A stretch of 15,763 bases of DNA from an uncultured Pseudomonadota bacterium (GTDB taxonomy: Bacteria; Pseudomonadota; Gammaproteobacteria; Burkholderiales; Casimicrobiaceae), in the NCBI GenBank assembly GCA_937958295.1, contig CALFEY010000029.1:1-15763 (forward strand). Direction: 5' to 3'. The notes below the pieces were generated by a model. That model saw only the letters and a list, made by a program, of their open reading frames with translations, was not told where the DNA came from and ran no database searches. Of the stretch, positions 1 through 6,310 are shown piece after piece. Numbering within the stretch: position 1 is the first letter of the stretch; each line of letters starts with the position of its first letter. The position numbers and the translations under genes are program-made.

Positions 1-135
1 GAAGGGCGCCATCGTCTCGGTCTGAGCCGCCAGCGAGGCCTCGGGGCGGGGTAGTTTCGGCGCGAGCGCGCCGGCCTCCCCGCCCGCGGCGGGAACGGGG
101 GGGAGGGCGGGCGCCTGGGAGGGGTGGGTGATCAT
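1..135 (-). CDS. Probable N-terminus of a minus-strand gene running off the left edge
   Basis: An open frame starts at ATG 135-133 and stays open for 45 codons to the first base of the window. It encodes a proline- and alanine-rich start beginning MITHPSQAPALPP. Codon composition fits coding DNA of this genome: about 41 of 45 third positions are G or C, more than at first positions, which exceed second positions. No good Shine-Dalgarno sequence precedes the ATG. A weak promoter-like pair lies upstream on the same strand: TTCACG (214-209), 17 bases, TAATCT (191-186). The product cannot be identified from this piece. The alternative is a plus-strand gene ending at TGA 23-25, but only seven codons of that would be visible. 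Reading it as coding is an inference from base composition. Confidence 0.4.
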   Translation of the reverse strand, partial: MITHPSQAPALPPVPAAGGEAGALAPKLPRPEASLAAQTETMAPF

Positions 136-315
136 CGTGAGGAGGGGAGACGTCCGGCGAACCGGCGCCTTCCTGGAACTGTCGAAGATTACCGGCCGCG
201 GGGCTGTACGTGAAGCCCGTCGGCAGTGCGCGCAGGCAGCGGTGCCGATGCTAAAGTAACCGCACGGTCCCGTTTGCCGCCCGGCGCGAGCCGAAGCCTC
301 TCGAAAGCCCCCGCC
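136..315. promoter_or_regulatory. Intergenic region upstream of the VWA gene
   Basis: This 180-base gap separates the probable minus-strand gene from the VWA gene. An extended -10-like element (TG-C-TAAAGT, hexamer at 252-257) faces the VWA gene and would give a leader of about 50 bases; there is no convincing -35. The weak minus-strand pair TTCACG/TAATCT (214-209 and 191-186) faces left. I see no hairpin with a T-run and no convincing small gene. The promoter assignments are guesses from hexamer matching. Confidence 0.25.
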
Positions 316-1380
316 ATGCGCTTCATCTGGCCCCAGTATCTTTGGCTGCTCGCGATCGTGCCGCTGCTCGTGGCGGCGTACGTCGCCGTGCTGCGGCGGC
401 GCAAGCCTTCGGCCGTGCGCTACGCCGACCTGGGGCTCGTCAAGGCGGCCATCGGGCCCGCGCAGCGTTTCCGCCGCCACGTGCCACCGCTGCTCTTCCT
501 CCTTGCGCTCGCCGCGGTGCTCGTGGCCGTCGCGCGCCCCACCGCGGTGGTCACGTTGCCGAGCGATGCGCGCACCGTGCTGCTCGTGATGGACGTGTCG
601 CTGTCGATGCGCGCCACCGACGTCGACCCCAACCGGATGGTGGCGGCGCAGCAGGCGGCCAAGCAGTTCGTGAAGGACCTTCCCTCGGATGTCCGCGCCG
701 GCATCATCACCTTCGCGGGCACGGCGCTGCTCGTGCAGCCGCCCACCAAGGATCGCGAGGAGCTCGTGGCGGCGATCGATCGCTTCGAGATGCAGCGGCA
801 CACGGCCATCGGCAGCGGGATCATCCTCGCGATCGCCACGTTGTTCCCCGACGAGGGCATCGACCTCGAGCAGTTGGTGTTCGGCAACAACTGGGGCTCG
901 CGCGAGACCTCGCGCAAGGGCGCCGAGCGCGAGCGTCCGGTCAAGCCCGCGCCGAAGAAGGAAGTGAAGGTCGTGCCGCCCGGAACGTACGCGTCGGCGG
1001 CCGTGATCCTGCTCACCGACGGGCGACGCACGATCGGCCCCGATCCCCTCGACGCCGCGCGCATGGCCGCCAACCACGGCGTGCGCGTGTTCACGGTGGG
1101 CTTCGGCTCGGCGGCGGGCGGCCAGGTGGACATCGACGGCATGTCGATCTACATGCGCTTCGACGAGGAGACGCTGAAGGGCGTGGCCTCCATCACACAG
1201 GCCGAGTACTACCAGGCGAGCAGCGGCGCGGAGCTCAAGAAGATCTACGAGGGGCTCAACACGCGTTTCGCAATGGAGCGCAAGGAGACGGAGATCACCG
1301 CCCTCTTCGTGGCGCTGGCCGCGGCGCTCGCCGTGGGGTCGGCGGTGCTCTCGTTGCTGTGGTTCAACCGGATCGTGTAA
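316..1380 (+). CDS. VWA-domain membrane protein, BatA-like
   Basis: This is a 354-residue inner-membrane protein with a von Willebrand factor A domain, as in the BatA/BatB (aerotolerance) family that usually sits beside MoxR ATPase and DUF58 genes. Two hydrophobic helices (about residues 6-27 and 57-75) precede the VWA domain (about 85-305), and a third helix (327-349) closes the protein. The metal-binding MIDAS is complete: D93-x-S95-x-S97 in DVSLSM, T163 and D235 in LLTDGR. A charged insert (about 182-224, rich in E, R and K) interrupts the domain. I chose ATG 316 because the helix starts there; an in-frame ATG 30 codons upstream would add a basic, non-hydrophobic leader. The BatA-type call is firm at domain level, but the partner genes are not visible. 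VWA proteins of this type are thought to act as adaptors for MoxR chaperones. Confidence 0.85.
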   Translation: MRFIWPQYLWLLAIVPLLVAAYVAVLRRRKPSAVRYADLGLVKAAIGPAQRFRRHVPPLLFLLALAAVLVAVARPTAVVTLPSDARTVLLVMDVSLSMRATDVDPNRMVAAQQAAKQFVKDLPSDVRAGIITFAGTALLVQPPTKDREELVAAIDRFEMQRHTAIGSGIILAIATLFPDEGIDLEQLVFGNNWGSRETSRKGAERERPVKPAPKKEVKVVPPGTYASAAVILLTDGRRTIGPDPLDAARMAANHGVRVFTVGFGSAAGGQVDIDGMSIYMRFDEETLKGVASITQAEYYQASSGAELKKIYEGLNTRFAMERKETEITALFVALAAALAVGSAVLSLLWFNRIV

Positions 1381-1390
1381 GCCGGGCCGG

Positions 1391-1543
1391 TCAGCCTTTC
1401 GCCCACTTCTGCAGGAAGAGGCAGAAGCCTGCGCAGCCCACCCATGCGATGCCCATGAGCGGCATCTCCGAGATGAACGCCCAGATCACGGCGTTCACCA
1501 GGCACAGCGTTACCGCGAACAGGCAGACGAAGATGTTGGCCAT
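1391..1543 (-). CDS. Small hydrophobic membrane protein (50 aa)
   Basis: A 50-codon gene runs from ATG 1543 to TGA 1391, convergent with the VWA gene and only 10 bases from its stop. The protein starts MANIFVCLFAVTL and has two hydrophobic stretches (about residues 4-22 and 28-45) with a short acidic turn (SEMP) between them, ending in the basic QKWAKG. It contains four cysteines (7, 14, 37, 41), all in or near the hydrophobic parts. A -10-like TACAAT (1590-1585) lies about 40 bases upstream, giving a leader of roughly 35 bases; the Shine-Dalgarno is weak (GGCGAGAT). The hydrophobic periodicity and clean frame support a real gene. I recognise no family; a two-helix membrane hairpin is the most that can be said. 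Confidence 0.65.
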   Translation of the reverse strand: MANIFVCLFAVTLCLVNAVIWAFISEMPLMGIAWVGCAGFCLFLQKWAKG

Positions 1544-1584
1544 GGTCGTCGGATCTCGCCGGGCAGGGGTTTGCCCGCGCGCTG

Positions 1585-1590
1585 ATTGTA
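1585..1590 (-). promoter_or_regulatory. -10-like element for the 50-aa membrane protein gene
   Basis: TACAAT on the minus strand matches the sigma-70 -10 consensus at five of six positions and lies about 40 bases before ATG 1543. No good -35 hexamer stands 16-18 bases further upstream, so the promoter would be weak or activator-dependent. Confidence 0.3.
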
Positions 1591-1649
1591 GGGGCTCCCG
1601 CGCGAAGAAGGCTACGCTGAGGCGCCGAACGGTCGCGGGCCGTGGGCCT

Positions 1650-2135
1650 TTAGGCGAAGATTCGTTGCCAGTAGCCCACCGGGATCCACTGCCCGAACTT
1701 GAAACCCACGTCCTCGAAGTGCGCCACCTTCACGAAGCCCATCGCTTCGTGCAGGCGCACGCTCGCATCGTTGGGCAGCGCGATGCCTCCCATCGCGCAG
1801 CGGAAGCCCTTGCGCGGCAGCTCGTCGAGCAGCACCTCGTACAGGGCGCGTCCCACGCCGCGGCCGAGTGCGTCCTCCGCGAGGTACACCGAGGTCTCCA
1901 CCGCGTAGCGATAGGCCGCGCGCGGCCGCCACGGCCCGGCGTAGGCATAGCCCAGCAGGCGTCCTCCTTCCTCGGCCACGTGCCACATGTGCCCCGCCTG
2001 GATGTCGGCCACGCGCTGCGCCATCGCGGCGGCGGCGAGCGGCACCTCCTCGAAGGTGATGACGGTCTTCTCGATGTAGGGGTTGTAGATGTCGCACAGC
2101 GCTTGCGCGTCGGCGGCGGTGGCGGGTCGGATCAT
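1650..2135 (-). CDS. GNAT N-acetyltransferase, phosphinothricin/arsinothricin acetyltransferase type
   Basis: This 161-residue protein is a GNAT acetyltransferase that moves an acetyl group from acetyl-CoA to a small-molecule amine. The N-terminus (MIRPATAADAQALCDIYNPY, then IEKTVITFEE) matches the Pat/Bar family signature with its YNxYI..T..TFE pattern. The acetyl-CoA loop is GRGVGRALY (about residues 91-99), and NDASVRLHEAMGF follows as the usual C-terminal motif. Length is near the family norm of 160-185. Members acetylate phosphinothricin, arsinothricin or methionine sulfoximine, but the substrate here is unknown. I chose ATG 2135 because it overlaps the upstream GNAT stop as ATGA, which suggests translational coupling; this start also gives the canonical IRPAT opening. 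It is the last gene of the overlapping block and ends in TAA. Confidence 0.88.
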   Translation of the reverse strand: MIRPATAADAQALCDIYNPYIEKTVITFEEVPLAAAAMAQRVADIQAGHMWHVAEEGGRLLGYAYAGPWRPRAAYRYAVETSVYLAEDALGRGVGRALYEVLLDELPRKGFRCAMGGIALPNDASVRLHEAMGFVKVAHFEDVGFKFGQWIPVGYWQRIFA

Positions 2136-2725
2136 GGTGCGGCTCCGTTGGCGGCGGGCGGGCGGAGGCAATTCCACTCGGAGCGCAGGAGGCCGTAGAT
2201 CTCGCTGTCAGAGATTCCGTCGCCCACGATCCATCGCTCACGCAGCAGCCCCTCGCGCACGAAGCCCAGACGCAGCAGCGTGCGCGCCGAGGCCTCGTTG
2301 GCGGGATCGATGTCGGCCTCGAGGCGATGCAGGCCAAGCTCGTCGAAGGCATAGGCGAGAAGGCGCACGAGCGCCTCGTTCATGTAGCCGTTGCCCCAGT
2401 GGGCATGGCCGAGCGCGTAGCCCAGCTCGGCGCGCCGGCTCGCCGCATGGAAGGCAAAGAGCGTGCACGTGCCGAGGAGCGTGCCCGCATCGCGCAGCGT
2501 GACGCCGAGCTGCAGCACGCTGCCGGTGCGGTAGCCCTTGCGGATGTCGCTCACCAGGCGTCGAGCCTGCATGCGGTCGTGCATCGCTGGGCGGCTCCAG
2601 TAGCGCACCACGGCGGGATCGGAAAAGAGGCCGAAGATCGCGGGCACGTCGGCGTGCGTGATTGGACGCAGCAGCAGGCGAGCCGTCTGCAGCGTGGGGG
2701 GCGGGCGCACCGAGGGGGCGGTCAT
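2132..2725 (-). CDS. GNAT N-acetyltransferase, RimJ/RimL type
   Basis: This 197-residue protein is a RimJ/RimL-like GNAT (Acetyltransf_3 type). The opening TARLLLRPITHADVPAIFGL is the classic start of the fold. The acetyl-CoA-binding segment is HWGNGYMNEALVRLL, followed by the motif DIDPANEASARTLLRLGF and the C-terminal SEIYGLLRSEW, all typical of ribosomal-protein or small-molecule acetylating members. RimJ and RimL acetylate ribosomal proteins S5 and L12; most homologues with this sequence type have no known substrate, so no gene symbol is given. ATG 2725 overlaps the stop of the preceding gene as ATGA, and its own TGA overlaps the next GNAT start the same way. That places it third in a row of coupled genes. 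The fold call is firm; the substrate is unknown. Confidence 0.88.
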   Translation of the reverse strand: MTAPSVRPPPTLQTARLLLRPITHADVPAIFGLFSDPAVVRYWSRPAMHDRMQARRLVSDIRKGYRTGSVLQLGVTLRDAGTLLGTCTLFAFHAASRRAELGYALGHAHWGNGYMNEALVRLLAYAFDELGLHRLEADIDPANEASARTLLRLGFVREGLLRERWIVGDGISDSEIYGLLRSEWNCLRPPAANGAAP

Positions 2726-3051
2726 GTGCGCGAGAACGCGTGGCCGGCGGGCCACAGCGCGATGTAGCTCGTCGCGGCTTCGGGCCGCACCCCCGCCGCC
2801 ATCGCGTCGACGAGGCCCGCGCGCTCGAGGAACGGCAGCAGGCGGGCGAAGGTCGCGGCTGCGTTGCGGGTGTCGATCACGATGTTGCGCACGTCGCGGG
2901 TGACTTCGTGACCGGTCCACGTATCGCCGTCGGCGAGGAGCTCGAAGAGCGCGTCCTCGATTTCGGCGAGCTCGTCCTCGGTCTCCACGCGCGGGCCGCG
3001 GAACTGCAGCACGAGCTCGCCCGCCGCGGGGCGGTCGGCCACGCCGCTCAC
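2722..3051 (-). CDS. Small acidic protein of unknown function
   Basis: A frame ending at TGA 2724-2722 encodes about 109 residues from GTG 3051. The body reads GELVLQFRGPRVETEDELAE and continues with an acidic helix (IEDALFELLADG), a VDI-like strand (RNIVIDTRN), a helix (ATFARLLPFLERAGL) and the ending SYIALWPAG. This resembles short alpha/beta proteins often annotated as hypothetical with a conserved P.L...GL pattern, but I cannot name the family. The start is uncertain. GTG 3051 has no Shine-Dalgarno but forms a GTGA overlap with the stop of a 38-codon ORF. Upstream of it the frame turns arginine-rich with poor codon bias, so the longer reading is unlikely. A sequencing frameshift joining it to ATG 3164 is also possible. 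Its stop overlaps the following GNAT start as ATGA. Confidence 0.65.
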   Translation of the reverse strand: MSGVADRPAAGELVLQFRGPRVETEDELAEIEDALFELLADGDTWTGHEVTRDVRNIVIDTRNAAATFARLLPFLERAGLVDAMAAGVRPEAATSYIALWPAGHAFSRT

Positions 3052-3164
3052 GGGCGCGAGGTCCGCGCGCTGCCCGAACCGCGGGCGACAGGCGTGCGAA
3101 GGGGCGCGGCCTTTGCGTGGCGCGCAACCGAATCGTCGTGCACGGCGGAGCGCTGCGTGCTCAT
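3048..3164 (-). CDS. 38-residue ORF bridging two coupled genes (possible leader or frameshifted N-terminus)
   Basis: ATG 3164 forms an ATGA overlap with the stop of the membrane protein gene upstream, and the ORF ends at TGA 3050-3048 inside the GTGA start of the next gene. It encodes MSTQRSAVHDDSVARHAKAA followed by an arginine-, serine- and threonine-rich end. About 84% of third positions are G or C, better than the competing frame over the same bases. Either this is a short peptide that carries ribosomes from one gene to the next, or a missing base has separated the true N-terminus from the acidic protein downstream. The sequence alone does not decide. No family is recognised. Confidence 0.35.
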   Translation of the reverse strand: MSTQRSAVHDDSVARHAKAAPLRTPVARGSGSARTSRP

Positions 3165-3592
3165 GTGCGGGTGTCTTCCCACGGGCTCGCCGCAGCCGGC
3201 AGCGGCGCCGGCCACCGGCGCAAGCCCCACGCCGCCACGGCCCACGCTGCGAAAGGCGCCGCGAGAAGGCCGAGCGGGAGGAGGCGTTCGGCTTCGTCCC
3301 ACAGCTCCAGCTCGATGAGCACGGCGGCGGCGACGCCGAGCGCGACGAGCGCGAGCGCCGCGGCCCGCGCCTGCCCCAGGGCACGGCCGCGCAGTGCGAT
3401 CCAGGCCGTGCTCGCCACGCCCACGAGGAAGGCGAGGTACAGGCCCGCCAGCATTGCGCCGTAACCCAGGAACGTGCGGCGATACCACGGCTCGGTGGCC
3501 ATGGACCAGGCGATGTACAGACACGCGGCGGCGGCCAGGAGCACCCCCGGCGCGGACACGAGGCTGGCGAGGACGATCACGACGCGGCGCAT
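3161..3592 (-). CDS. Four-helix inner-membrane protein of unknown function
   Basis: The 143-residue product has four hydrophobic segments, about residues 4-30, 42-66, 76-94 and 104-122. The first starts right after MRRVV; an acidic stretch (LWDEAERLLP, about 96-106) separates the third and fourth; the C-terminus is short, proline-rich and acidic (PWEDTRT). Basic residues in the short loops (YRR, RGR, LRR) fit the positive-inside rule. ATG 3592 lies 22 bases after the TPR gene stop, so the two are probably co-transcribed, and the TGA at 3163-3161 overlaps a downstream ATG. I do not recognise a family; the sequence is of the kind annotated as a hypothetical membrane protein. Confidence 0.75.
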   Translation of the reverse strand: MRRVVIVLASLVSAPGVLLAAAACLYIAWSMATEPWYRRTFLGYGAMLAGLYLAFLVGVASTAWIALRGRALGQARAAALALVALGVAAAVLIELELWDEAERLLPLGLLAAPFAAWAVAAWGLRRWPAPLPAAASPWEDTRT

Positions 3593-3614
3593 GGGCGGCG
3601 GGCGCGACGGCGCG

Positions 3615-4478
3615 TCAGGCGAGAACGGCAAGATCGGCCTCGCACCAGCGACGGTCGTCTTCGGGGACGCGCTCGAACCACGCGAGGGCTTCCTCGCGCA
3701 TGTCGGCGGCGTCGGCGCGCCGGCTGGCTCCGTGCAGGGCGCGCGCCAACACGGCGTAGGCGAAGACGCGCTCGAACGCCGGCGCGTCGTTGGCGAGGCA
3801 CACTTCGGCGCACCGCTTGCCCGACTCGACGGCCTGTGCGGGATCGCCCGCGGCAAGCAGGCTGCGCGCGAGCCGGTAGTGGGCGCGCTCCTCCTCGAGC
3901 CAGGTGCCCGCCACGCGCCAGAAGGCGAGCCCGCCACGCGCCGCGGCCACCATGCCGTCGGTCTGCGCCGCCGTGCGATGGGGAAGGCATTCGAGTGCCT
4001 CCGCCAGATTGTTGCCGGCGATGGCCAGGGACCGGAACGCCGGCGAGCCGGCGGGCAGCGCCGCTGCGAGCGTCACGGCCTCGGCGTAGGCGGCCAGCGC
4101 GCCATCGGGGTCGTCGCGGTCGGTGCGGATGGCCGCCGCGCTCGCCAGCACCGTGGCCCGATCGTCGGCATCGAAGGAAGCGATCGCGGCTGTGTTGCCG
4201 CTCGCATAGCGGAGCGTGGCGATGCCGCGCCGGGCGGCGCCGGCGGCCGCCGGCGAGCCCGCCAGCGCCGGGTCGCGCCGCAACGCCTCGAGGATGTCGA
4301 TGCCGCGCGCCCAGTGGCCGAGGTGCGCGCCCATCACGTGCACCACGAGGCGCGCATACGGTGCCACCTGCTCCGGCGACGCGACGCCCGGCAGCGCCAC
4401 GGCGAGGCGGTCGGCCACCTCCTGCGGACGATCCCCATGGTCGTCCCACGCGCTCGCAATGAAGGCTTCGAAGTCCAT
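3615..4478 (-). CDS. TPR-like helical repeat protein
   Basis: The 287-residue protein is made of paired helices typical of tetratricopeptide repeats. Recognisable repeat cores include GALAAYAEAVTLAAALP (about residues 125-141), LAIAGNNLAEALECL, RAHYRLARSLLAAGDPAQAV and AYAVLARALHGASRRADAAD. The end is acidic (ERVPEDDRRWCEADLAVLA). There is no signal peptide or membrane helix, so it should be cytoplasmic. TPRs mediate protein-protein contact; no catalytic motif is visible. I chose ATG 4478 (MDFEAFIASAW) because upstream in-frame codons cross the promoter region and look non-coding. It is the first gene of the left minus-strand block, with a -10-like TACAAT at 4498-4493. The leader would be only about 8 bases with no Shine-Dalgarno, so translation may be nearly leaderless. 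Confidence 0.78.
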   Translation of the reverse strand: MDFEAFIASAWDDHGDRPQEVADRLAVALPGVASPEQVAPYARLVVHVMGAHLGHWARGIDILEALRRDPALAGSPAAAGAARRGIATLRYASGNTAAIASFDADDRATVLASAAAIRTDRDDPDGALAAYAEAVTLAAALPAGSPAFRSLAIAGNNLAEALECLPHRTAAQTDGMVAAARGGLAFWRVAGTWLEEERAHYRLARSLLAAGDPAQAVESGKRCAEVCLANDAPAFERVFAYAVLARALHGASRRADAADMREEALAWFERVPEDDRRWCEADLAVLA

Positions 4479-4567
4479 GATCTGCGCCGTCGATTGTAGC
4501 GTGCGACTCTCGCCAAACGCCCCGTGCCACCCATAATGCGGCCTCGCACTCCATTCACGAGGCCGCC
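4479..4567. promoter_or_regulatory. Divergent promoter region between the TPR block and the VOC gene
   Basis: The 89-base gap holds -10-like elements on both strands: TACAAT at 4498-4493 facing the TPR gene, and CATAAT at 4532-4537 facing the VOC gene. Neither has a good -35 at 16-18 bases. The plus-strand element would give a leader of about 24 bases ending in ACGAGG before ATG 4568. The minus-strand element would give a very short leader. Both hexamers match the consensus at five of six positions. Confidence 0.4.
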
Positions 4568-5338
4568 ATGGCAACCGGTGTTCGCAAGACAGGGGACTTC
4601 TGCTGGATCAACATCCTCACGCCCGAGCCCAAGGCCGCGCGCGATTTCTTCGGGAAGCTCCTCGGGTGGAAATTTTCGATGATCCCGGGCATTGGCCACC
4701 GGGTCCAGGTGGCGGGGAGCGACATCGGCGGGCTCTTCGACCTCGACAGCCCGCAAACACCCAAGGGCACGCCGCCGCACATCGGGGTGATGGTCAAGGT
4801 CGACAACGCCGATGCCACCGCGGCGAAGGTGGCCGAGCTCGGCGGGCGCGCGATGCCGCCCTTCGACATCCTCTTTCAGGGCCGCATGGCCGTGTGCTTC
4901 GACGTGAACGGCGCCAACTTCGACCTGTGGCAGCCCAAGGCGGGCGCCGGCACCGACGTGGACAGCCAGGCGATCGGTGCGCCGAGCTGGTTCGAGACGA
5001 TGACCACCGACGTCGCCAAGGGCCGGGCGTTCTACGAATCGCTCTTTGGCTGGACCGCCGAGACGATGGACATGGGCGAGTTCCAGTACACCACCTTCAA
5101 GCTCGGCGAGGACTACGTCGCCGGCATGATGGCGCTCACGCCCGAGATGACCGGCGTGCCGCCGCACTGGGCCGTGTACTTCACGGTCGCTGATCCCGAT
5201 GCCACTGCGGAGCTCGCCAGCGGTCTCGGCGGCACCGTGATCGTGCCTGCGCAGGACGTGCCGGGCGTGGGCCGCTTCTGCGGCCTGCGTTCGCCGCAGG
5301 GCGTGGTGTTCTTCGTGATCCGCTACGCGGAGGCGTAG
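4568..5338 (+). CDS. Two-domain VOC (glyoxalase/bleomycin resistance) protein
   Basis: The 256-residue protein has two vicinal-oxygen-chelate domains in tandem (about residues 8-123 and 136-254), each with paired beta-alpha-beta-beta-beta units. The first opens GDFCWINILTPEPKAARDFF with GKLLGW; the second opens PSWFETMTTDVAKGRAFYES with LFGW. This repeated layout matches the CFP30B/hydroxylase-like VOC group in actinobacteria and proteobacteria. VOC enzymes use a divalent metal for isomerase, dioxygenase or resistance functions. Candidate metal ligands such as E143, H71 and H200 are present, but I cannot assign a complete site or a substrate. It is the only plus-strand gene between 1380 and 9965, flanked by its own -10-like element and a convergent hairpin, so it is probably monocistronic. 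ATG 4568 follows ACGAGG at a suitable distance. Confidence 0.85.
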   Translation: MATGVRKTGDFCWINILTPEPKAARDFFGKLLGWKFSMIPGIGHRVQVAGSDIGGLFDLDSPQTPKGTPPHIGVMVKVDNADATAAKVAELGGRAMPPFDILFQGRMAVCFDVNGANFDLWQPKAGAGTDVDSQAIGAPSWFETMTTDVAKGRAFYESLFGWTAETMDMGEFQYTTFKLGEDYVAGMMALTPEMTGVPPHWAVYFTVADPDATAELASGLGGTVIVPAQDVPGVGRFCGLRSPQGVVFFVIRYAEA

Positions 5339-5345
5339 CGTCGTT

Positions 5346-5363
5346 GCGCCCAAGCTCGGGCGC
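5346..5363. terminator. Hairpin between convergent VOC and DUF2277 genes
   Basis: GCGCCC (5346-5351) pairs perfectly with GGGCGC (5358-5363) across the six-base loop AAGCTC. It lies 8 bases after the VOC stop and 39 bases beyond the DUF2277 stop, the right place for a shared terminator. No T-run follows on either strand, so it may act weakly or only stabilise the 3' end. Confidence 0.4.
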
Positions 5364-5401
5364 GCGAAGGTGACCGCCCTCGTGCTGCGCGCGCCGTCCG
5401 C

Positions 5402-5671
5402 CTAGCGCGCGGGGCGCAGCGCGTACCTCGCCTTGGCCTTGGCTGCCTCGGCTTCGCGCGTATGCGGCGGGGCCGCGGTCTCCAGGGCGGCCAGAAGCCG
5501 CCGGGTGGCCGCCGCGACTTCGTCGACGGCCGTGGCGAACGCCGCTTCGTTGGCCTTCGACGGCTTGGCGAAGCCGCTCACCTTGCGCACGAATTGCAGC
5601 GAGGCCGCACGGACCTCGTCCTCGGTGGTGGGCGGCTCGAAATTGAAGAGCAGGCGGATATTGCGGCACAT
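5402..5671 (-). CDS. DUF2277 family protein
   Basis: This 89-residue protein matches the DUF2277 family along its whole length: it opens MCRNIRLLFNFEPPTTEDEV, continues with the conserved RAASLQFVRKVSGFAKPSKA, and ends with a basic helix. The family is about 85-95 residues long and of unknown function; members occur widely in proteobacteria and actinobacteria. The N-terminal Cys-Arg-Asn-Ile and the core QFVRK(V/L)SGF are the signatures used here. ATG 5671 is preceded by AAGGA at about 8 bases. It is the last gene of the minus-strand run starting at the 7079 VOC gene, 32 bases after the GNAT stop. The family call is firm; the function is unknown. Confidence 0.92.
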   Translation of the reverse strand: MCRNIRLLFNFEPPTTEDEVRAASLQFVRKVSGFAKPSKANEAAFATAVDEVAAATRRLLAALETAAPPHTREAEAAKAKARYALRPAR

Positions 5672-5703
5672 GGCAGGGTCCTTCGCGTGCGGTCGCGCCT
5701 CTT

Positions 5704-6309
5704 TCAGGGCGCGTCCGGGTGATCGCGGGCGATGACGGCGAGATAGTCGGACAGCGGCGCCGCGACGAGGGGCTTCACGAGCACGCGCACGGCGTTCACG
5801 CGGCGTCCCATGGCAACGCCCGCGCGCTGGCGCACCTCGCGATAGCCGCAACGCGCCCAGAAGCGCTCGCCGCGCACGTTGCCCACGACTACGCCCAGGC
5901 GCAGCCACCGGGCACCGCTGCGGCGCATCCAGGCTTCGAGCGCGACGTACATCGCGGGCGCGGCGCCGGTGCCGTGCAGCGAGGTGGCCACGAGGAAGAG
6001 CCCCACGTGCCACACGCCCGTCGCGATGAGGTCGGACACTACGTTGGCGAGGCCCGCCATGCGACCCTGCGCGTCGCAGAAGCGCAGCACCCACATCTTG
6101 CCCATGGACCACTCGGCCGGCGGCAGATTCTCGAACTCGTCGCGCGCTTCGGACGGCGACGGCGGCGCGTCGCCGACGTTGAGGTAGTACTCCGGATTGG
6201 CCTCGAGGAAGGCCTGCAGCGCCGGGACCTCGCTGCGCTGCATCTCGAAGCACGCATATGGGCCGGCGTGGAACAGCGGCGCGGCGAGCAGGTTCCCGGC
6301 GGCGCTCAT
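5704..6309 (-). CDS. GNAT-family N-acetyltransferase
   Basis: The 201-residue protein reads as a GNAT acetyltransferase. An N-terminal segment with ALQAFLEANPEYYLNVGDAP leads into the central strands (MWVLRFCDAQGRMAGLANVV, then WHVGLFLVATSLHGTG). The acetyl-CoA loop is degenerate: HGTGAAPAMYVALEAWM (about residues 111-127) in place of Q/RxxGxG/A, which is still common in this fold. RLGVVVGNVRGERFWARCGY is the closing motif. The C-terminus (KPLVAAPLSDYLAVIARDHP) is conserved in related proteins. ATG 6309 starts one base after the DUF1801 stop (TGACATG), so translation is probably coupled. The substrate is unknown. Relatives with the NPEYY motif are annotated simply as GNAT. Confidence 0.82.
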   Translation of the reverse strand: MSAAGNLLAAPLFHAGPYACFEMQRSEVPALQAFLEANPEYYLNVGDAPPSPSEARDEFENLPPAEWSMGKMWVLRFCDAQGRMAGLANVVSDLIATGVWHVGLFLVATSLHGTGAAPAMYVALEAWMRRSGARWLRLGVVVGNVRGERFWARCGYREVRQRAGVAMGRRVNAVRVLVKPLVAAPLSDYLAVIARDHPDAP

Positions 6310-6310
6310 G

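Noticed and set aside
2..25. Plus-strand end of a gene (KGAIVSV then TGA)
   Set aside because: Only seven codons are visible; the minus-strand frame over the same bases has 45 codons with good codon bias. Neither is proven.
342..2198. Very long plus-strand open frame across the VWA gene and the first GNAT
   Set aside because: It overlaps well-supported genes, is arginine/alanine-rich without domains, and is a typical shadow in GC-rich DNA.
3113..4462. Long plus-strand open frame antisense to the TPR and membrane genes
   Set aside because: Low-complexity Arg/Pro/Ala protein; the minus-strand frames have recognisable structure.
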